Positions 6,314 to 10,701 of a stretch of 10,701 bases of DNA are shown here, one piece after another. The notes under the pieces were generated by a model. That model saw nothing but the letters and a program-made list of their open reading frames with translations, had not been told where the DNA came from and ran no database searches. The stretch lies in NCBI GenBank assembly GCA_946479825.1, contig CAMLHU010000047.1, forward strand, positions 1 to 10,701. The letters run 5' to 3'. Position numbers and translations under genes: made by a program. This DNA is from an uncultured Gemmatimonadota bacterium (lineage in GTDB: Bacteria; Gemmatimonadota; Gemmatimonadetes; Gemmatimonadales; GWC2-71-9). How positions within the stretch are numbered: position 1 is the first letter of the stretch; every line of letters begins with the position of its first letter.

Positions 6314-7768
6314 GTGCGCCGGGCCGCGATCTGGCTGCTCTGGCTCGGACTCCTCGTCCTCGTCACCGCGGCCTACCTCCCGGGCCGCGGCGAGGCGCCC
6401 CCGGCCGAGGTGGTGCTGACGTACCTGCTCGTGGTGCTGGGCGGGAGCGTGAGCGGCGGCCGCGCGCTGGGCCTGGTGCTGGCCTGTGCCGGCTTCCTCC
6501 TCATCGACTACTACTTCCAGCCGCCGTTCAACGACCTCTGGATCCACAAGCCGGTGGACTGGGTGGTCCTCTGGGCCTTCCTTGCCACCGCGGTCACCGC
6601 CACCCAGCTCCTCGCGCTGGCGCGCGCGGAGGCGCGCGAGGCGCGGCTCCGCACCGCGGAGGTGGCCTCGCTCTCCCGGCTCGGCGCCGAGACGCTCAAC
6701 GCCGGCCGCGCCGAGGACGCGCTCGGCGCGGTGGCGTCGGTCATCCGTGAGCAGCTGCGGATCGACGGGTGCACCATCGCCCCCGGCGCCGCCGACGTGC
6801 CCGCCGCCGACGGCGCGGCGGAGGTGGAGGTCGCGGCGGGCGAGGGCCTGCCGACCCGGCTCCCCGAGACGCCGGAGCTGCGGCTCCGGCTCACGGTCCA
6901 CGGGCGCACCACCGGCGTCCTCACGCTGCGCGACGACTCGCCGATCCGGCTCGCGCCGGCGCAGCGGCGGCTGCTCGAGACCCTGGCCTACTACGCCGCA
7001 CTCGCCGCCGAGCGGGTGCGGCTGATGAAGGAAGCGGAGCACGCCGCCGCGCTCCGCGAGGCCAACCGCCTCAAGAACATCCTGCTCGCCTCGGTCTCCC
7101 ACGACCTCCGCACCCCGCTCGCGGCCATCAAGGCGCTCGCCGGCGACCCCCGCCTGGACGAGCGCGAGCGCGCCGCGGCCATCGAAGAGCAGGCCGACCG
7201 GCTGACCCGCCAGGTGGGCGAGCTGCTCGAACTCTCGAAGCTCCAGGCCGGCGCGGTCCACCTCGAGCCCGAGGCGAACACCGCCGAGGACCTGCTCGGC
7301 GCGCTCGACCGCCAGATCGCGGCGGCCTGGAGCGGGCGCGAGCTCACCCTGACGGTGGACCTGGCCCAGCCGGCGCTCATCGGCCGGTTCGACTTCGTCC
7401 ACTCGCTCCGGGCGCTCAGCAACCTGGTGGAGAACGCGCTGCGCCTGAGCCCCCCCGACCAGGCGGTGGAGCTCGGCGTGGAGCGCGAAGGCGACTTCCT
7501 GGCGTTCCGGGTGGCCGATCGCGGACCCGGCGTCCCCCCGCGCGACCGCGAGCGGATCTTCGAGGCGTTCTACCGGCCCGAGGGGAGCGCACCCGACGCC
7601 GGGCGCGCGGGCCTTGGCCTCAGCATCTGCCGCCAGCTGGCGGAACTGCAGGGCGGCTCGGTGCGGTACGAGCCGAGGGAGGGGGGCGGCAGCGTGTTCA
7701 CCCTGCGGTTGCCAGCACTCGACGTGGAAGTCCCCGAAGGCGGCGCCGAGAACGGCGCCACGCACTGA
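6314..7768 (+). CDS. Short KdpD-like sensor histidine kinase
   Basis: A 484-residue membrane histidine kinase matching only the C-terminal half of KdpD. Four membrane segments (about 6-21, 33-47, 51-66, 83-102) form a DUF4118-type unit, including the tell-tale FLLIDYYFQPPFNDLWI. A GAF-like region follows (about 120-235), then HisKA with His263 in ASVSHDLRTPLAAIK. The ATPase domain has N-box LSNLVENAL (Asn370, Asn374), G1 ADRGPGVP (Asp402), F-box IFEAFYRP and G2 GLGLSIC (433-439). The roughly 400-residue cytoplasmic KdpD/USP-like N-terminus of E. coli KdpD is missing, and the 8-bp gap to the regulator leaves no room for it. This is a natural short architecture, not a broken gene. Start is GTG at 6314 without a visible ribosome site. 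Gene order regulator-then-kinase is the reverse of E. coli. What it senses is unknown. Confidence 0.88.
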   Translation: MRRAAIWLLWLGLLVLVTAAYLPGRGEAPPAEVVLTYLLVVLGGSVSGGRALGLVLACAGFLLIDYYFQPPFNDLWIHKPVDWVVLWAFLATAVTATQLLALARAEAREARLRTAEVASLSRLGAETLNAGRAEDALGAVASVIREQLRIDGCTIAPGAADVPAADGAAEVEVAAGEGLPTRLPETPELRLRLTVHGRTTGVLTLRDDSPIRLAPAQRRLLETLAYYAALAAERVRLMKEAEHAAALREANRLKNILLASVSHDLRTPLAAIKALAGDPRLDERERAAAIEEQADRLTRQVGELLELSKLQAGAVHLEPEANTAEDLLGALDRQIAAAWSGRELTLTVDLAQPALIGRFDFVHSLRALSNLVENALRLSPPDQAVELGVEREGDFLAFRVADRGPGVPPRDRERIFEAFYRPEGSAPDAGRAGLGLSICRQLAELQGGSVRYEPREGGGSVFTLRLPALDVEVPEGGAENGATH

Positions 7769-7781
7769 CCTGGGCGGTCAG
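7742..7781. terminator. Tandem small hairpins across convergent stop codons
   Basis: GGCGCC at 7742-7747 pairs with GGCGCC at 7754-7759 around a 6-base loop. Just after it, CTGACC at 7765-7770 pairs with GGTCAG at 7776-7781 around a 5-base loop. The second dyad contains the TGA of the kinase (7766-7768) and, on the other strand, the stop of the barrel gene (7778-7780). Only 9 bp separate the two stops, so any termination signal must lie here or inside the genes. Stems are short and have no T-run. Confidence 0.3.
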
Positions 7782-8563
7782 CGTCCCGCGCGCCAGACCC
7801 GTCCGAGGTTGTACACCAGCCCGGCATAGAGCGCCGAAGGCTGGTCCCCCGCCAGCCGGGCGATGACGCCGGCGTCCACCGCGAGCCACGGCCGGAGCTG
7901 GGCGGTCGGACCGCCAAGCAGCGCGACCGACGCCCGCGCCCCCGCAGGACCCGACGTCGCCGGATAGCCGAAGCACTCCCCCACCCAACCGACGTTCCCC
8001 GCGATCGGCCCGCCCGCCGAGACGGTCCAGAGCGTCGCGTCGCGCGGTGCCCGGTCCCCGTCGCCAGAGCGGCGGACGTATCCCGCGTTGGCGTCGAGCT
8101 CCACGCCGCCGAACCGATGGCTCACGATGAGAAGGAGGCCGGCGTCGGTGGTGCCGGTCCCGGCCGCACTGGTCGTGGCGGTGGGAAGCTTCAGGCTCGG
8201 CTGGATCGCGACCGCCCCGACCACCGGGACGGCGTCGGCGAGCCGCCACTTGAGCGCCACGGCGAGGTCGCCGAGCGCGGCGCTTGCCCCCGGCGGCACG
8301 GCCCCGCTCCCCTGGAACTCAAGCTGGAGCCGCGGCGCGAGCCCGAGCTTGAGCACCACGGGCACCGCGCCCCCTCCGGGGCCCGCCCGGTAGCGGTCGA
8401 ACTCCATCCCCGCTTCCACCTCCGCCCACCCCGGCGCCACGGTCCAGGCGTGGGTGGCGACCGTCGGCCGCTCGGGCTGGACGGCGTGGGGATCCGGGGC
8501 CTGTGCCGCCGCGGTGGCGGCGCCGGCCAGGCTGAGCAGCACCACCGCGGCGCGTGCCCTCAT
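7778..8563 (-). CDS. Outer-membrane beta-barrel, candidate Mn entry channel
   Basis: A 261-residue protein with a clear signal peptide (hydrophobic residues 6-19, cleavage likely after ATAAAQA). The mature part alternates short amphipathic strands and small loops, such as [40 protein letters not shown] and [11 protein letters not shown]. This resembles the outer-membrane transporter family first named for phenol meta-pathway genes (PF13557). The last strand, [14 protein letters not shown], ends in an aromatic residue as barrels do, with four extra residues after it. Its ATG overlaps the mntH stop as ATGA, so its translation is coupled to mntH. By analogy with the rhizobial Mn2+ channel MnoP, a role in bringing manganese across the outer membrane is a reasonable inference. 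No homology to MnoP is claimed. It converges with the kinase gene, with 9 bp between stops. Confidence 0.7.
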   Translation of the reverse strand: MRARAAVVLLSLAGAATAAAQAPDPHAVQPERPTVATHAWTVAPGWAEVEAGMEFDRYRAGPGGGAVPVVLKLGLAPRLQLEFQGSGAVPPGASAALGDLAVALKWRLADAVPVVGAVAIQPSLKLPTATTSAAGTGTTDAGLLLIVSHRFGGVELDANAGYVRRSGDGDRAPRDATLWTVSAGGPIAGNVGWVGECFGYPATSGPAGARASVALLGGPTAQLRPWLAVDAGVIARLAGDQPSALYAGLVYNLGRVWRAGR

Positions 8564-9903
8564 CGCAGCAGCCCCACCAGCAGCCAGGCGTTGAGCCCGG
8601 CGATGAGCACCGCCGAGACCCACGCGACCACGCGCAGCGTGGGGCCGTTCACGAACGGACCCATCTTCCGCGGGTCGTTGGTGAACCGGACCAGGGGCAC
8701 CACGGCGAAGCTGAGCTGCACGCTCAGGATCACCTGGCTCAGGATGAGGAGCTGGGAGGTGCCTCGCTCGCCGTAGAGCGCCGTGACGATCACCGCGGGG
8801 ACGATCGCGATCACGCGGGTGATGAGCCGCCGGAGCCACGGCGCGAGCCGGATGTGGAGGAACCCCTCCATCACGATCTGCCCGGCGAGCGTCCCGGTGA
8901 TGGTGGAGTTCTGCCCCGAGGCGAGGAGCGCCACGGCGAAGAGCGTGCTCGCGGCGGCGGTGCCGAGCAGCGGGGAGAGCAGCCGGTAGGCCTCGCCGAT
9001 CTCGGCGACCCCCTCGTGGCCGGTGCCGTGGAAGGTCGCGGCCGCGAGGACGAGGATGGCGCCGTTGATGAAGAACGCGAGCCCGAGCGCGACGCTCGAG
9101 TCGATCACGCCGAACCGGATCGCCTCCCGCCGCGCCGCCACGTTGCCGTCGATCCGGCGGGTCTGCACGATGGCCGAGTGGAGGTAGAGGTTGTGCGGCA
9201 TCACGGTGGCGCCGAGGATGCCGATGGCGATGTACAGCATCCCCGGATCGGTCACGATCCGCGCCGTCGGGAGCAGCCCCCGGGCGGCCTCGCCCCAGAG
9301 CGGGCGCGCGTACCAGAGCTCGGCCGCGAAGCAGGCCGCGATCGTCGCGACCAGCGCCAGCACGAACGCCTCGAGCCAGCGGAAGCCGCGCTGCTGCAGC
9401 ACCAGGATGAGCAGCACGTCGAACGCCGTGAGGCAGACGCCCCAGATGAGCGGGATGCCGAAGAGCAAGTTGAGCGCGATGGCCGCGCCGATCACCTCGG
9501 CCAGGTCGCAGGCGGCGATGGCCCCCTCGGCCAGGAGCCAGAGGGCGAAGCTCACCCGGGGCGAGTAATGGTCGCGACAGGCCTGCGCCAGGTCGCGCCC
9601 GGTCGCGACGCCGAGCTTGACGGCGAGCGACTGGAGCACGATGGCCAGGAGGTTCGAGACCAGGATGACCGAGAGCAGCGCGTAGCCGAAGCGCGCACCG
9701 CCGGCGAGGTCGGTGGCCCAGTTGCCCGGGTCCATGTAGCCGACCGCGATCAGATAGCCGGGGCCCGCGAAGGCGAGGAGCTTGCGCCACCAGTGCCCTT
9801 GAGGCACGTGCACCGAGCCGTGCACTTCCGGCAGGCTCGGGTCGCGGCGCGGCGCGCGCCAGCCGTCGACGCCGTCGTACGGCGGGCTGCCGGAAGGGTT
9901 CAT
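8560..9903 (-). CDS. mntH: Nramp-family Mn2+/H+ symporter MntH
   Basis: A 447-residue polytopic inner-membrane protein of the Nramp family, which imports Mn2+ (and other divalent metals) with protons. The first-helix motif DPGNW (Asp58, Asn61) and the sixth-helix motif [13 protein letters not shown] (Ala232, Met235, Pro236, His237) supply the canonical metal-binding residues, including the Met that favours transition metals over calcium and magnesium. Other conserved segments are [20 protein letters not shown] (125-144) and [20 protein letters not shown] (330-349). About eleven membrane helices can be drawn. A hydrophilic N-terminal tail of about 38 residues (with [18 protein letters not shown]) precedes the first helix. 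Start ATG (9903) overlaps the mntR stop as ATGA, and its own stop overlaps the next start in the same way, so the three genes form one tightly coupled unit presumably repressed by MntR when Mn2+ is sufficient. Confidence 0.95.
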   Translation of the reverse strand: MNPSGSPPYDGVDGWRAPRRDPSLPEVHGSVHVPQGHWWRKLLAFAGPGYLIAVGYMDPGNWATDLAGGARFGYALLSVILVSNLLAIVLQSLAVKLGVATGRDLAQACRDHYSPRVSFALWLLAEGAIAACDLAEVIGAAIALNLLFGIPLIWGVCLTAFDVLLILVLQQRGFRWLEAFVLALVATIAACFAAELWYARPLWGEAARGLLPTARIVTDPGMLYIAIGILGATVMPHNLYLHSAIVQTRRIDGNVAARREAIRFGVIDSSVALGLAFFINGAILVLAAATFHGTGHEGVAEIGEAYRLLSPLLGTAAASTLFAVALLASGQNSTITGTLAGQIVMEGFLHIRLAPWLRRLITRVIAIVPAVIVTALYGERGTSQLLILSQVILSVQLSFAVVPLVRFTNDPRKMGPFVNGPTLRVVAWVSAVLIAGLNAWLLVGLLR

Positions 9904-10598
9904 CGGGCCGCGACGGGATGCTGCCGGCAGAGCACCAGCGCGCCGAGCTCGGGACCCAGCACCTGGGTCCCGGCGGAGGTCTCGCAGGTGATCGGCCCGT
10001 GGAACGGATGCCGTCCCACGACCCGTACCCGCGCCCCCGGCTTGAGCCCCACCGACGCGAGGTACCGCAGCCGCTCGGCGTCGCTGGAGTCCACTCGCCG
10101 CACCTCGGCCGCGGTACCCGCCGGCACCTCGGAGAGCGGGGTGTAGACCACTTCGGTGACCGTGCCGTCGGGCGCGGGGATCGGGTCGCCGTGCGGGTCC
10201 ACGCTGGGATTGCCGAGGGCCTCCGCCATCCGCTCGATCAGCGCCGGCGAGACCGCGTGCTCCAGCCGCTCCGCTTCCTCGTGCACGTCGTCCCAGTCGT
10301 AGCCGAGGAAGGCGACGAGGTAGGCCTCGATGAGGCGGTGGTTGCGGAGGGTGCGGAGCGCCGCCCGCCGGCCGTCGGCGGTGAGGGACACGCCCCGATA
10401 CGGCTCGTGGCGCACGTACCCCTGCGCCGCGAGCCGCTTGATCATCCCGGTCACGGAAGCGGGTGCGAGGCCCAGGTGCTCGGCCAGGGCCGAGGTGCTC
10501 GCCGAACCGGCGTGACTCAGGCGGTAGATGGCCTTGAGGTAGTCCTCGACCGACCGGGTCAGCGGAACGTCGGGGACGGCAGGGCGCGATTTAGGCAT
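9900..10598 (-). CDS. mntR: DtxR/MntR-family metal-dependent repressor
   Basis: A 232-residue regulator with the full three-part DtxR layout. A winged helix-turn-helix (about 14-76) includes [22 protein letters not shown] (given here as its boundaries 35-56). A metal-binding/dimerisation domain (77-150) follows, then an FeoA/SH3-like C-terminal domain (about 155-225). Aligned by eye to Bacillus MntR, the ligands Asp19 (D8), His87 (H77), Glu110 (E99), Glu113 (E102) and His114 (H103) are present, while the E11 position is Lys22. Glu110 replaces the Cys of DtxR, favouring manganese over iron. His106 and Glu91 match DtxR ancillary-site residues. It overlaps mntH by ATGA, which fits a Mn2+-responsive autorepressor of its own operon. 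The ATG at 10598 lacks a ribosome site and lies inside an AT-rich dyad, suggesting a leaderless transcript. Confidence 0.9.
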   Translation of the reverse strand: MPKSRPAVPDVPLTRSVEDYLKAIYRLSHAGSASTSALAEHLGLAPASVTGMIKRLAAQGYVRHEPYRGVSLTADGRRAALRTLRNHRLIEAYLVAFLGYDWDDVHEEAERLEHAVSPALIERMAEALGNPSVDPHGDPIPAPDGTVTEVVYTPLSEVPAGTAAEVRRVDSSDAERLRYLASVGLKPGARVRVVGRHPFHGPITCETSAGTQVLGPELGALVLCRQHPVAAR

Positions 10599-10610
10599 AG
10601 CTAAATGGTA
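10589..10610 (-). promoter_or_regulatory. Probable MntR operator over -10 box and start codon
   Basis: ATTTAG (10589-10594) and CTAAAT (10601-10606) form a perfect dyad with a 6-base spacer that contains the mntR ATG (10598-10596). TACCAT (10610-10605, minus strand) fits a TANNNT -10 box exactly six bases before that ATG, so transcription could begin at the A of the start codon. The dyad overlaps both, the classic position for repression. It is an AT-rich island in GC-rich DNA and recalls the TTAG/CTAA half-sites of DtxR-family boxes. No good -35 element is seen; the best is TTCCGA at about 10633-10628. Confidence 0.5.
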
Positions 10611-10632
10611 GTTGAGACTGGGCTAATTCGGA

Positions 10633-10701
10633 AGGGGATGGGGGGTGAGGAGGAGAGGAGGAGACGAGGAGAATGGGGCAAGAAGTGAAGTGGTGGGGAT
10701 G
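10633..10701. repeat. Purine-rich low-complexity tract upstream of mntR
   Basis: About 69 bases of almost pure G and A on the plus strand, cut by the window end, with repeated GAGGAG and GAAGTGAAGTG words. Read on the minus strand, toward mntR, it is pyrimidine-rich and begins CATCCCCACCACTTCACTTC, much like the tract before crcB at 1-35. A strict 7-base period is not clear here. It holds no gene. It could be a member of the same intergenic repeat family or simple low complexity. Confidence 0.4.

Noticed and set aside
6287..7765. A 492-codon open frame on the minus strand opposite the histidine kinase
   Set aside because: Low-complexity Gly/Arg/Glu-rich translation with no family features. 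The plus strand encodes all kinase boxes in order.
8554..10146. A 530-codon open frame on the plus strand opposite mntH and mntR
   Set aside because: Arg/Glu/Asp-rich shadow translation. The minus strand carries the Nramp and DtxR signatures with exact ATGA junctions.

Overview
This is a gene-dense, GC-rich window (roughly 70% G+C by eye) from a Gram-negative-type bacterium: it encodes a predicted outer-membrane barrel and proteins with export signals. Gene style and the degenerate 7-bp intergenic repeats suggest Gemmatimonadota or a similar high-GC environmental phylum. That placement is inference; there is no rRNA or other phylogenetic marker. No tRNA, rRNA, IS element or CRISPR array is seen, and no gene-free gap exceeds 300 bp.

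Layout. (a) 1-942, plus strand: a CrcB/Fluc fluoride channel, then a small DUF442/PTP-like phosphatase-fold protein. Each start codon is abutted by a pyrimidine-rich heptad tract. (b) 939-1086: a nested inverted structure at a convergent junction, with heptad arms that contain the stop codons of both flanking genes and a strong hairpin in the middle. (c) 1083-4422, minus strand: an NTF2/SnoaL-like protein with its own promoter, and a secreted two-domain M16 zinc metalloprotease followed by a strong hairpin terminator. (d) 4597-7768, plus strand: a divergent 3-hydroxyacyl-CoA dehydrogenase-family protein, a KdpE-like response regulator and a short KdpD-like histidine kinase lacking the usual cytoplasmic N-terminal sensor. 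The three are packed with 2 and 8 bp gaps. (e) 7778-10598, minus strand: an operon mntR - mntH - outer-membrane barrel, in which both junctions are 4-bp ATGA overlaps. A dyad covers the mntR start and probable -10 box.

How the genes work together. The mntR-mntH-barrel operon reads as a self-contained manganese uptake unit: a metal-sensing repressor, an inner-membrane Nramp transporter and a candidate outer-membrane entry channel. The two-component pair resembles the potassium/turgor system KdpDE, but no kdpFABC pump lies in the window. It is instead coupled to a dehydrogenase-like protein whose conserved active-site asparagines are replaced. The fluoride channel is a stand-alone detoxification gene.

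The most unusual non-coding signal is the heptad repeat family around CTCAC/GTGAG. It is pyrimidine-rich on the coding strand before starts and purine-rich after stops, and it forms a 31-bp imperfect inverted repeat at 939-969/1056-1086.
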